IMG/VR virus record: IMGVR_UViG_3300019776_000258 | Location: 1 to 59,553 of that record | Source: a virus | DNA: 59,553 nt | Reading direction: 5' to 3' (one strand) | In this document: positions 53,703 through 59,553 of the stretch, piece after piece | How positions within the stretch are numbered: position 1 is the stretch's first letter | Layout of the letters: every line of letters begins with the position of its first letter | Notes under the pieces: model-generated | Database searches by the model: none | What the model saw: the letters and a program-made list of their open reading frames with translations, nothing else | What the model was told of the DNA's origin: nothing | Program-made: the position numbers and the translations under genes

Positions 53703-53726
53703 CTGCAATCCGTTTACGGATATAGT
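53699..53726 (+). promoter_or_regulatory. Early promoter TTGACT-N16-TATAGT
   Basis: A good sigma-70-type promoter: -35 TTGACT (53699-53704), 16-bp spacer, -10 TATAGT (53721-53726). Operator 5 fills the spacer and operator 4 overlaps the -35. It drives 53752 and the downstream recombination operon and is the clearest repressible promoter in the window. Confidence 0.82.
53707..53722. promoter_or_regulatory. Operator palindrome 5 (AATCCGTTTACGGATA)
   Basis: It occupies the spacer of the early promoter and touches its -10 box. It has the same TTTA centre as operator 3. Confidence 0.78.
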
Positions 53727-53751
53727 CGGGGCTCCACTACCGGAGTCCGCG

Positions 53752-54111
53752 ATGTTGTCTGCAGTGCAATCGCCCCCAGGGGCCTACGACTTGCTCACGA
53801 GCAAGGGCTACAAGTTCCGCGGGGTGCCCATCCCCGACCATCTGTCCGAGGGCCTGGACCTTCACGTCCTGCATGGCCTGTCCACTGGCTCCTTCTTGCA
53901 GGCCGTCCTCACCAACGACCTGCGCGAGGCCCTGTCGCGCGCCGACGCCGAGGCCTTGGACGCCCTGCCCGCCATCGTGGGCTGGCTCTACAACGAAGCG
54001 CCCGCGCAATGCTGGGGCTCCACCGAGAAGGTGGCCTCCTGGCGACTGAGTGGTGGCCTCGCAGGTAAGGGTCAGCACCAGGGCTACGCAAGCACGGTTC
54101 CGCAGTCATGA
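53752..54111 (+). CDS. Hypothetical early protein, 119 aa
   Basis: The product starts at ATG 53752 with MLSAVQSPPGAYDLLTSKGY and is the first gene after the early promoter. It has GYKFRGVPIPDHLSEGLDLH and VLHGLSTGSFLQAVLTNDLR, followed by a helix (ALSRADAEALDALPAIVGWL). The last 30 residues are Gly/Ser-rich. Similar proteins in phages follow early promoters, but I cannot assign a role. The stop overlaps the next ATG. Confidence 0.72.
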   Translation: MLSAVQSPPGAYDLLTSKGYKFRGVPIPDHLSEGLDLHVLHGLSTGSFLQAVLTNDLREALSRADAEALDALPAIVGWLYNEAPAQCWGSTEKVASWRLSGGLAGKGQHQGYASTVPQS

Positions 54112-54422
54112 GCCGGCGCATGCGGGCGCAGTGCTACTGCGCCGCCTACCCATTCCCCCACCGGGCCAGCGGCGGCAAGTGCCGGGCCGATGCGGATGAG
54201 CCGCAACAACTGTGCGCAGCCTGCCGCTTGCCCTGTCAGCCCATCACCGCCGACTTCGGCATCGGCGCCTACGAATACTGGGGCTGCAGGGGTGTGCACC
54301 GCGACGTGCGCACCGTATCCGACTGCTGCGACGACGGCCTGATCGACAACACCGCGTCGGGCGACGGCATGTTGCACAGCCGCCCCTTCAAGTTCCCCAC
54401 CACCACCGGAGTCAACGCATGA
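54108..54422 (+). CDS. Cys-rich zinc-binding-like protein, 104 aa
   Basis: The product begins MSRRMRAQCYCAAYPFPHRA. Cys pairs in CYC, KCRADADEP, CAACRLPC and DCCDD give a zinc-finger-like distribution. The middle region FGIGAYEYWGCRGVHRDVRT is small and aromatic. The start and stop overlap neighbours (ATGA). Such small Cys-rich proteins are common beside phage exonuclease genes, and it may assist DNA handling. No family name. Confidence 0.7.
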   Translation: MSRRMRAQCYCAAYPFPHRASGGKCRADADEPQQLCAACRLPCQPITADFGIGAYEYWGCRGVHRDVRTVSDCCDDGLIDNTASGDGMLHSRPFKFPTTTGVNA

Positions 54423-55390
54423 CCACCACCGACCTGTCCGTCATCGAACCCGAGGCCCACGACCGCAGCAAGCTGCTGGGCGGCAGCGACATCGCCGCCG
54501 TTCTGGGCCTGTCCCCCTGGAAAACGCCGCTGGACCTCTGGCGCGACAAGACCACGCCCCGCGTGGAGGGCGCGCGCAAGCAGGTGTTCACCCGCGGCAT
54601 CCGCTGGGAGGGCGCCGTGGCCGAAATGCTGGTCGAGCGCCTGCAGCACCAGGGCCGCAAGGTCGAGATCGTGGCGAGCAATCGCCGCTACCGCGATCCC
54701 GAGCACCCCTTCATGGCGGCAGAGATCGACTTCGAGATTCGGCTGGACGGCGCCGAGGAAATCACGAACGTCGAACTGAAGACGGTCCACCCCTTCCGGC
54801 TGCGCGAATGGGGCGAGTCCGGCAGCGACACCCTGCCCATCCACTACACGGCCCAGGTCATGCACGGCCTGGGCGTGACCCGGCGCCGCGATGGAATGCT
54901 CGCGGCCCTCTTCGGCGCCGATGAATTGCGCGTGTACCCGGTGCCGGCTGACGACGACACCATCAACGGCCTGCGCGCCCGCGCCGTGGCCTTCTGGACC
55001 GATCACGTCCTGGCCGGTATCGCCCCCGATCCGACCACGCTCGAAGACCTGACCAAGCTCTTCGACAAGGACAACCCCGATGCCCATCCCTTGCTCGCCG
55101 ACGAGACGCTGGCCGAGCAAGTGATGCGCATGCGAGCGATCAACGCCGAGATCAAGGCCCGTGAGGCCGAGGCCGAGGCGCTGGAGTTCGCCGTCAAGCG
55201 CGCGATGCGCGACTGCACCAGCATCGTCATGCCCAACGGGAAAGAGGCGGTGACATGGAAGCAGCGCAGCGGATCGTGGCTTGACGAGACGGCGCTGAAA
55301 GAGGCGCACCCCAAGCTGGTCCGCGAGTTCCAACGCAAGTGGGACAAGCGGGTTTTCACGTTGAAGTCGTTTTCCACAGAAGGACTCTGA
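54419..55390 (+). CDS. YqaJ-type exonuclease (phage recombinase exonuclease)
   Basis: The 323-residue product starts at ATG 54419. LGGSDIAAVLGLSPWKTPLD and the following LWRDKTTP match the YqaJ/lambda-exonuclease start. The nuclease core has a Glu in RGIRWEGAVAEML, FMAAEIDFEIRLDGAEE (Asp) and TNVELKTVHPF (ExK), as in the PD-(D/E)XK fold, followed by a Gln in HYTAQVMHGL. The enzyme resects double-strand ends to make 3' overhangs for RecT, encoded next. The C-terminal 130 residues contain an extra helical part (ADETLAEQVMRMRAINAEIK). Confidence 0.9.
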   Translation: MTTTDLSVIEPEAHDRSKLLGGSDIAAVLGLSPWKTPLDLWRDKTTPRVEGARKQVFTRGIRWEGAVAEMLVERLQHQGRKVEIVASNRRYRDPEHPFMAAEIDFEIRLDGAEEITNVELKTVHPFRLREWGESGSDTLPIHYTAQVMHGLGVTRRRDGMLAALFGADELRVYPVPADDDTINGLRARAVAFWTDHVLAGIAPDPTTLEDLTKLFDKDNPDAHPLLADETLAEQVMRMRAINAEIKAREAEAEALEFAVKRAMRDCTSIVMPNGKEAVTWKQRSGSWLDETALKEAHPKLVREFQRKWDKRVFTLKSFSTEGL

Positions 55391-55393
55391 TCC

Positions 55394-56263
55394 ATGAGCA
55401 CTACCGCCCTCAAGGCCGCAGTCACCGGCAAGGTGACCGAGGCCGCACAACGGCCGATGACCATCGCCGGCCTACTGACCGACCCGAAGATCAAGGCGCA
55501 GATGGCCCTGGCCCTGCCCAAGCACATGACCGCCGACCGGCTGGCCCGCATCGCCCTGACCGAGGTTCGCAAGAACCCCAAGCTGGGTGGCGCGGATCAA
55601 GCCTCCTTCCTGGGCGCGATCATGCAGTGCGCGCAACTGGGACTTGAGCCCGGGAGCGCCATGGGCCACGCCTACCTGCTGCCCTTCGAGAACCGCAAGA
55701 AGCAGATCACCGAAGTCCAGTTCATCGTGGGCTATCGGGGCATGATCGACCTCGCCCGGCGCTCCGGCCAGATCGTGAGCCTGGAGGCCCGCGCTGTGTA
55801 CGCGGCCGACAAGTTCCACGTCGCCCTGGGCCTGAACCCGGACCTGACGCACGAGCCCGACTGGGAGGCAGACGACCGCGGCCCGCTGCGCTTCGTCTAC
55901 GCCGTCGCCAAGCTGAAGGACGGCGGCACCCAGTTCGAGGTCATGAGCCGCAAGGAAATCGAGCGCATCCGCGATGAGTCGCAGGGCTACAAGATGTCGC
56001 AGCGGTTCAACAGCCCGTCGCCGTGGACCTCGCACTTCGAGGAAATGGCCAAGAAGACCGTCATCCGGCGCCTGTTCAAGTACCTGCCTGTGAGCATCGA
56101 ACTGGCCGGCGCCGTCGAGCAGGACGAGCGCGTGGACATCGGCTTGCTGCAGGACAACCCGCTGACCATCGACTCGGAGACGGGAGAGATCGACCCGCCG
56201 CCCCAGGCCGATCCGCCCGACCTGCCGCCCCAGGCCGACACCCAGTTCCCCACCGGCAAGTGA
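55394..56263 (+). CDS. recT: RecT-family single-strand annealing protein
   Basis: The 289-residue product begins MSTTALKAAVTGKVTEAAQR. The segment LPKHMTADRLARIALTEVRK, then NPKLGGADQASFLGAIMQCA, QLGLEPGSAMGHAYLLPFEN and VQFIVGYRGMIDLARRSGQI is characteristic of RecT. RecT anneals complementary strands and works with an exonuclease; it follows the YqaJ gene by 3 bases. KYLPVSIELAGAVEQDE marks the C-terminal end of the core, followed by a Pro-rich tail. It is the strongest identification in the early operon. Confidence 0.95.
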   Translation: MSTTALKAAVTGKVTEAAQRPMTIAGLLTDPKIKAQMALALPKHMTADRLARIALTEVRKNPKLGGADQASFLGAIMQCAQLGLEPGSAMGHAYLLPFENRKKQITEVQFIVGYRGMIDLARRSGQIVSLEARAVYAADKFHVALGLNPDLTHEPDWEADDRGPLRFVYAVAKLKDGGTQFEVMSRKEIERIRDESQGYKMSQRFNSPSPWTSHFEEMAKKTVIRRLFKYLPVSIELAGAVEQDERVDIGLLQDNPLTIDSETGEIDPPPQADPPDLPPQADTQFPTGK

Positions 56264-56272
56264 TGCCCGCTC

Positions 56273-56291
56273 GCGGGGCGCGTAGCCCCGC
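56273..56291 (+). terminator. Hairpin after recT without T-run
   Basis: GCGGGGC (56273-56279) pairs perfectly with GCCCCGC (56285-56291) across a GCGTA loop. There is no following T-run, so it may stabilise the 3' end or attenuate transcription rather than end it. It lies in the 58-bp gap between recT and the next gene. Confidence 0.4.
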
Positions 56292-56321
56292 ATTCACTCC
56301 AGCATCATCAAGGAGTTTTCC

Positions 56322-56657
56322 ATGCGTCCCTTCACTCAGACCCTGGACCAACTGCGGTTCGGGACACTCACCGACGACCTGACCAAGGCCCTCAACGAAC
56401 TGACGATCAAGTGCGGAGACACCGGCCGCAGCGGCGAATTGACGCTGAAGCTGGTGCTCAAGCCCGGCAAGGCCGGCCAGATCGAGATCGTTGACGACAT
56501 CAAGGTCAAGCTGCCCAAGGACGAGAAGGGCAGCACGATCATGTTCGCCACCGTCGAGGGCAACCTTACCCGCGAAGACCCGCGCCAGATGCAACTGGAA
56601 GGGCTGCGCGCGGTGGAAAAGCCCACGGGTGAACTCAAGCGTGTGGGAGGGGCCTAA
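56322..56657 (+). CDS. Hypothetical recombination-operon protein, 111 aa
   Basis: The product begins MRPFTQTLDQLRFGTLTDDL. TKALNELTIKCGDTGRSGEL and TLKLVLKPGKAGQIEIVDDI are strand-rich, and the C-terminus (EDPRQMQLEGLRAVEKPTGE) is helical. Proteins of this kind lie between recT and DUF2303 genes in many phages. A GGAG precedes the ATG. A role together with the recombinase is likely from the context, but its activity is unknown. Confidence 0.78.
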   Translation: MRPFTQTLDQLRFGTLTDDLTKALNELTIKCGDTGRSGELTLKLVLKPGKAGQIEIVDDIKVKLPKDEKGSTIMFATVEGNLTREDPRQMQLEGLRAVEKPTGELKRVGGA

Positions 56658-56660
56658 GCC

Positions 56661-57476
56661 ATGAACGCATCCCTCAAGACCGACGTTCAGACCGACGTTC
56701 AGGCAGCCATCGACGCCGGCATGGCCCTCGGCAACGTCCGCGAGCACGAAAGAGCCGCGTTCGTGACCCTCCCCGCAGGCGCCCAGGTGCACAGCCTGGA
56801 GCACATGCTGGTCGGCCCGTCCAGGCCGCGCGGCACCGTTGCACTGCGCGATCAACGGTCCTTCGTGTCCTACGTCAGGGCACGAGGACCTGCGCGCCTG
56901 TACGGAGTGCAGAGTCCAAAGCCCGGGTTCACGGCCGTGTTCAACGACCACGAACCGGGCGCCCCCGGCTGGCGCGACGACCGCGCCACGTTCGACTGCC
57001 CCCTCAGCCGCGAGTGGCAGACCTGGATGGCTGCCAGCGGCAAGCAGATGACTCAGGAGGACTTCGCCCGCCACATCGAAGACAACCTCCCCGACGTAGC
57101 CGACCCGCCCGCGGCCGACATGCTGGAAATCTCCCGGTCGCTGGAGGCCAAGAAGAAAGTCAACTTCGCCTCGGGCTTGCGCCTGTCCAACGGTCAGCAC
57201 CAGATCACCTACGAGGAAACCGTCGAGGGCACCGCGGCCAAGGGCCGGCTGATGGTGCCGGAGACTTTCGCGCTGGGCATCGCGGTGTTCGAGGGCGGGG
57301 ACCGCTACCGGGTCGAGGCCCGCCTGCGCTACCGCATCGCCGACGGCGGGAAGATGACCATGTGGTACGACCTGCTGCGCCCTCACAAGGTGCTGGAGGA
57401 CGCGCTGCAGTACGTCTGGAGGTCCATCGAATTGGACCTGGGCTGCGAAATCCTGAACGGGGGGATCGTGTCATGA
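56661..57476 (+). CDS. DUF2303 (YfdQ-like) protein
   Basis: The 271-residue product begins MNASLKTDVQTDVQAAIDAG. It shows SFVSYVRARGPARLYGVQSP, TAVFNDHEPGAPGWRDDRAT, LSREWQTWMAASGKQMTQED, FARHIEDNLPDV and a C-terminal beta part, which together match DUF2303/YfdQ. These proteins are typical of phage recombination regions and their function is unknown; a DNA-binding or virion-linked role has been suggested. Its stop overlaps the next start by ATGA. Confidence 0.88.
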   Translation: MNASLKTDVQTDVQAAIDAGMALGNVREHERAAFVTLPAGAQVHSLEHMLVGPSRPRGTVALRDQRSFVSYVRARGPARLYGVQSPKPGFTAVFNDHEPGAPGWRDDRATFDCPLSREWQTWMAASGKQMTQEDFARHIEDNLPDVADPPAADMLEISRSLEAKKKVNFASGLRLSNGQHQITYEETVEGTAAKGRLMVPETFALGIAVFEGGDRYRVEARLRYRIADGGKMTMWYDLLRPHKVLEDALQYVWRSIELDLGCEILNGGIVS

Positions 57477-57832
57477 CCGACCAATCCATCGAGCAGGAAA
57501 TCCAGGCCAAGGGACTGACCGCGCCGCGCATCACGCCTGCGGACATCGAGGCCAGCATCGACAGCGAGCACTACTTCACCGCCGCCCAGGGGGTGGCTAT
57601 TGCCCGCGTAGGCACGGACCTGCCTATCGGTGTGCCCGAGCCGCTGCACCTCCTGACCTTCTGCGTCCTGGTGCTGAAGAACGGCTTCACCGTCACGGGT
57701 GAGTCGGCCTGCGCATCGCCAGAGAACTTCGACGCCGACATCGGCCGCAAGGTCGCGCGGCAGAACGCGGTGGCGAAGGTGTGGCCCCTCATGGGCTACG
57801 CCCTGCGCTCCAAGCTGTCGGAGGCCGCATGA
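57473..57832 (+). CDS. Gp49-like phage protein
   Basis: The 119-residue product begins MTDQSIEQEIQAKGLTAPRI. ITPADIEASIDSEHYFTAAQ, VPEPLHLLTFCVLVLKNGFT and VTGESACASPENFDADIGRK match the phage Gp49/66-like family (PF13876 by recollection). It is small, alpha-beta, and found in recombination clusters of many siphoviruses and podoviruses. The function is unknown. Starts and stops overlap neighbours. Confidence 0.85.
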   Translation: MTDQSIEQEIQAKGLTAPRITPADIEASIDSEHYFTAAQGVAIARVGTDLPIGVPEPLHLLTFCVLVLKNGFTVTGESACASPENFDADIGRKVARQNAVAKVWPLMGYALRSKLSEAA

Positions 57833-58185
57833 GTGCCCGCCCCTTCTCTGTTGTCTTGGATCAACTCTCCAGGCACAGCGTCATCTTCCCGCAAGACTTC
57901 TTGGACTGGCTGCCCGATAACGCGCACGTCTGGGAGGCCTTCGTCGCGGAAGCGTTTGACGTGTACCAGCGCGGGTATCGGCACTACTCGGCCCGCACCA
58001 TCATCCACTTCCTGCGGCACCACTCTCACGTCCGCGAAGCGGGTGGCGACGGCTGGAAGATCAACAACGACCACAGCCCGTATCTCGCGCGCCTGTTCGA
58101 TATCTGCTACCCCGAAATGCCGGGGTTGTGGGCGCACCGCGAGACGCCAAAGGTACGGCGCGACACCTTCACGGAGGCCGCATGA
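57829..58185 (+). CDS. Hypothetical early protein, 118 aa
   Basis: The product begins MSARPFSVVLDQLSRHSVIF and contains NAHVWEAFVAEAFDVYQRGY and SARTIIHFLRHHSHVREAGG, a helical segment often seen in small phage proteins. The ending (YPEMPGLWAHRETPKVRRDT) has no motif. It overlaps both neighbours by ATGA, so it is translated with the MazG-like gene. Function unknown. Confidence 0.75.
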   Translation: MSARPFSVVLDQLSRHSVIFPQDFLDWLPDNAHVWEAFVAEAFDVYQRGYRHYSARTIIHFLRHHSHVREAGGDGWKINNDHSPYLARLFDICYPEMPGLWAHRETPKVRRDTFTEAA

Positions 58186-58616
58186 CATTCCGCCTAGACC
58201 TACACGCCATCGAGCGGTCCGCCGAGATCATCCAGGAGCAGTGTCACGGGCTCGCCCTTAGCACCGGCTGGTGGCACAACCTTCGGACCGGCGAAGACCA
58301 GACCTTCGACTATCGCGTCGATTGCCTGCAGGCCGGCATGCAGCCAGGACGCAACATCGGCGAGCTTCTGTGCCTCGTGCACTCCGAAGTCTCCGAGGCC
58401 ATGGAGGGGGCTCGCAAGAGCCTCATGGACGACAAGCTGCCCCACCGGCCGATGCTGGAGGTCGAACTTGCCGACGCCGTGATCCGCATCTTCGACATGG
58501 CTGGTGGCCTGGGCCTGGACCTGCCCGAGGCCATCGCCGAGAAGCTGCTGTTCAACCAATCCAGGGCAGACCACAAGCCGGAAAGCCGCAAGGCCGAAGG
58601 CGGCAAATCGTTCTGA
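58182..58616 (+). CDS. MazG-like nucleotide pyrophosphohydrolase
   Basis: The 144-residue product begins MTFRLDLHAIERSAEIIQEQ. The MazG-type metal motif is visible: LLCLVHSEVSEAMEGARKSL (E-x-x-E) and then LEVELADAVIRIFDMAGGL (E-x-x-D). Phage MazG-like proteins hydrolyse NTPs or alarmone-like nucleotides and are thought to help manage the host pool during infection. It ends with a disordered, charged tail. It follows its neighbour by ATGA. Confidence 0.85.
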   Translation: MTFRLDLHAIERSAEIIQEQCHGLALSTGWWHNLRTGEDQTFDYRVDCLQAGMQPGRNIGELLCLVHSEVSEAMEGARKSLMDDKLPHRPMLEVELADAVIRIFDMAGGLGLDLPEAIAEKLLFNQSRADHKPESRKAEGGKSF

Positions 58617-58624
58617 GGCGTTTC

Positions 58625-58656
58625 GGTGGCGACGCCCCCCGCACAGCGTCGTCACC
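58625..58656 (+). terminator. Hairpin after the MazG-like gene
   Basis: GGTGGCGACG (58625-58634) pairs with CGTCGTCACC (58647-58656), 10 positions with one G-U, across a 12-base loop. No T-run follows, so it is probably an attenuator or mRNA-stabilising structure. Confidence 0.4.
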
Positions 58657-58683
58657 ACCCATTCACACAAGCATCAACCCATC

Positions 58684-58944
58684 ATGACCACCACCCCCAA
58701 AACCCCCCGCCGCATCTACCTCGTGCGGCACACCGACACCGGCGCCGAGCGCCTGATCCGCGCCTCGAATGCCGCCCAGGCGCGCAACCACGCGGCCCGC
58801 GACACCATCGCGGTTGACGTGGCCAGCCAGGACCAACTGGTCGCCCTGCTGACCGCGGCCGAGCCGGCGCGCATCGAGGACGCCTCGCAGCGCGACGACG
58901 AGCCCGAGGCACCTCCCCTGTTCCAGGGCGCGGAGGCCGCATGA
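58684..58944 (+). CDS. Small hypothetical protein, 86 aa
   Basis: The product begins MTTTPKTPRRIYLVRHTDTG. AERLIRASNAAQARNHAARD and TIAVDVASQDQLVALLTAAE fit a small alpha-beta protein, with an acidic C-terminus (PARIEDASQRDDEPEAPPL). The RHT segment looks like a phosphatase motif only by chance; no second motif is present. The stop overlaps the next ATG. Confidence 0.7.
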   Translation: MTTTPKTPRRIYLVRHTDTGAERLIRASNAAQARNHAARDTIAVDVASQDQLVALLTAAEPARIEDASQRDDEPEAPPLFQGAEAA

Positions 58945-59159
58945 GCGCGGACATCCAGGTCGGACAGACCTACCGCGTCACCAGCAGCCGCAAGGGCACG
59001 TTCGTCGGAATCCTCACGCGGTTCGACGACACCTGGGCTGATGTGCTGATAACCAGCGGCAAGGCCAAGGCCATGCTCGACTACAACGAGCGTGAAGCAG
59101 GGGAGTCCGTCACGGTTCGCCGCAGCTTCTGCACGTTCACTCCAGCGGAGGCTGTATGA
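58941..59159 (+). CDS. Small hypothetical protein, 72 aa
   Basis: The product begins MSADIQVGQTYRVTSSRKGT, followed by FVGILTRFDDTWADVLITSG and ATG-overlapping C-terminus SFCTFTPAEAV. It looks like a small SH3-like or OB-like beta barrel (GQTYRVTSSRKGTFVGILTR). It overlaps the following ASCH-like gene start by ATGA. Function unknown. Confidence 0.72.
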   Translation: MSADIQVGQTYRVTSSRKGTFVGILTRFDDTWADVLITSGKAKAMLDYNEREAGESVTVRRSFCTFTPAEAV

Positions 59160-59553
59160 AAGAACGCCCGATCATCTTCAGCGCGCCGATGGTGCGCGCG
59201 ATCTTGGCCGGCACAAAATTGCAGACGCGGCGGGCTTTGAAGCAAGTGCAGGTGAGGTCTGCAGCCATGCCAGAACCCGAGTGGCGGTCGGTGCACACGC
59301 TTTGCCCCTACGGCCAGCGCGGCGACCGGCTGTGGGTGAAAGAGACGTGGCGGGTGTGCGGTGGCAAAGAGTATGAGTACCAGCAAGACCCATCACAGGT
59401 CATGTATCGCGCCACGCACCAGGAAGACGGCTTCCCGTTCACCTGGGAGAGCTACGTCTGGCGCCCGTCGATTTACATGCCCCGCTGGGCCAGCCGCATC
59501 TTGCTGGATGTCACCGCCATCCGCGTGGAGCGCCTGCAGGACATCAGCGAAGC
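59156..59553 (+). CDS. ASCH-like phage protein, 5' part (continues at position 2)
   Basis: The gene starts at ATG 59156 (ATGA overlap with the previous stop) and is open to the end of the window. It continues in frame through the 99-bp repeated segment into position 2 and ends at 316. The N-terminus MKERPIIFSAPMVRAILAGT and the following LQTRRALKQ are the ASCH-like phage pattern. See the entry at 1-316 for the C-terminal part and interpretation. Confidence 0.8.
   Translation, partial: MKERPIIFSAPMVRAILAGTKLQTRRALKQVQVRSAAMPEPEWRSVHTLCPYGQRGDRLWVKETWRVCGGKEYEYQQDPSQVMYRATHQEDGFPFTWESYVWRPSIYMPRWASRILLDVTAIRVERLQDISE
59455..59553. repeat. 99-bp terminal overlap, right copy
   Basis: Identical to 1-99. 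After joining, the circle is 59,454 bp. See the left copy for interpretation. Confidence 0.95.

Noticed and set aside
58684-58944. Histidine phosphatase (RHT motif)
   Set aside because: The RHT after a strand is short and unsupported by the other motifs of that family; the protein is only 86 residues.

Overview
This window looks like the complete genome of a temperate, podovirus-like phage of a GC-rich betaproteobacterium. Burkholderiales is inferred from base composition and from the tRNA-Asn fragment at attP. The last 99 bases (59455-59553) repeat the first 99 exactly, so the sequence closes into a circle of about 59,454 bp and one gene runs across the junction. The podovirus call rests on a P22-type portal, an N4-gp56-type major capsid protein, a DUF6682-type adaptor and the absence of tape-measure, sheath or tail-tube genes. 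From memory, a protein of more than 4,000 residues is also a feature of Bcep22-like podoviruses; this was not checked by search.

Layout. (1) 1-28262, plus strand: an early-to-late junction (ASCH-like protein, SSB, DUF4224), then terminase large subunit, portal, virion proteins, endolysin with spanins, GNAT protein, probable internal proteins, scaffold, a CsrA-like protein, major capsid, a two-hairpin terminator, adaptors, holin, tail and fibre genes, and a fatty-acid desaturase as last gene. (2) 28301-30201: tyrosine integrase, an attP core made of the 3' part of a tRNA-Asn(GTT) gene flanked by three copies of an 11-bp candidate arm site, and a minus-strand HNH nuclease whose N-terminus resembles that of the integrase. 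(3) 30211-45420, minus strand: one 4,871-residue polyvalent protein (about a quarter of the genome) preceded by an HTH protein that may be the small terminase. (4) 45553-47081: a plus-strand island of small unknown genes. (5) 46975-51271, minus strand: an early operon led by a small HTH protein and containing O-like and lambda P-like replication genes, a DUF1064 nuclease and small proteins, with candidate origin iterons inside the O-like gene. (6) 51366-59553 and on into 1-1303, plus strand: an XRE regulator, small membrane proteins, an HNH-HTH protein, YqaJ exonuclease, RecT, DUF2303, Gp49-like, MazG-like and small genes, mostly joined by ATGA-type overlaps.

Regulation visible in the sequence. 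A 16-bp palindrome (TATCCG-N4-CGGATA) occurs six times: twice between the divergent HTH genes, once at a promoter before 52197, twice at a promoter before 53752 and once beside attP. It is the likely immunity operator. Separately, a 13-bp element, GGCAAGCGTGGCA, occurs six times, always pointing at a following late gene on either strand and mostly inside inverted repeats. It is unexplained and is one of the most interesting signals here, with the integrase-like N-terminus on the HNH nuclease beside attP.

The genes suggest headful-type packaging (not proven), integration into tRNA-Asn, lambda-like O/P replication, RecT/YqaJ recombination, SAR endolysin-spanin lysis, and delivery of a large multi-enzyme protein that probably protects incoming DNA.
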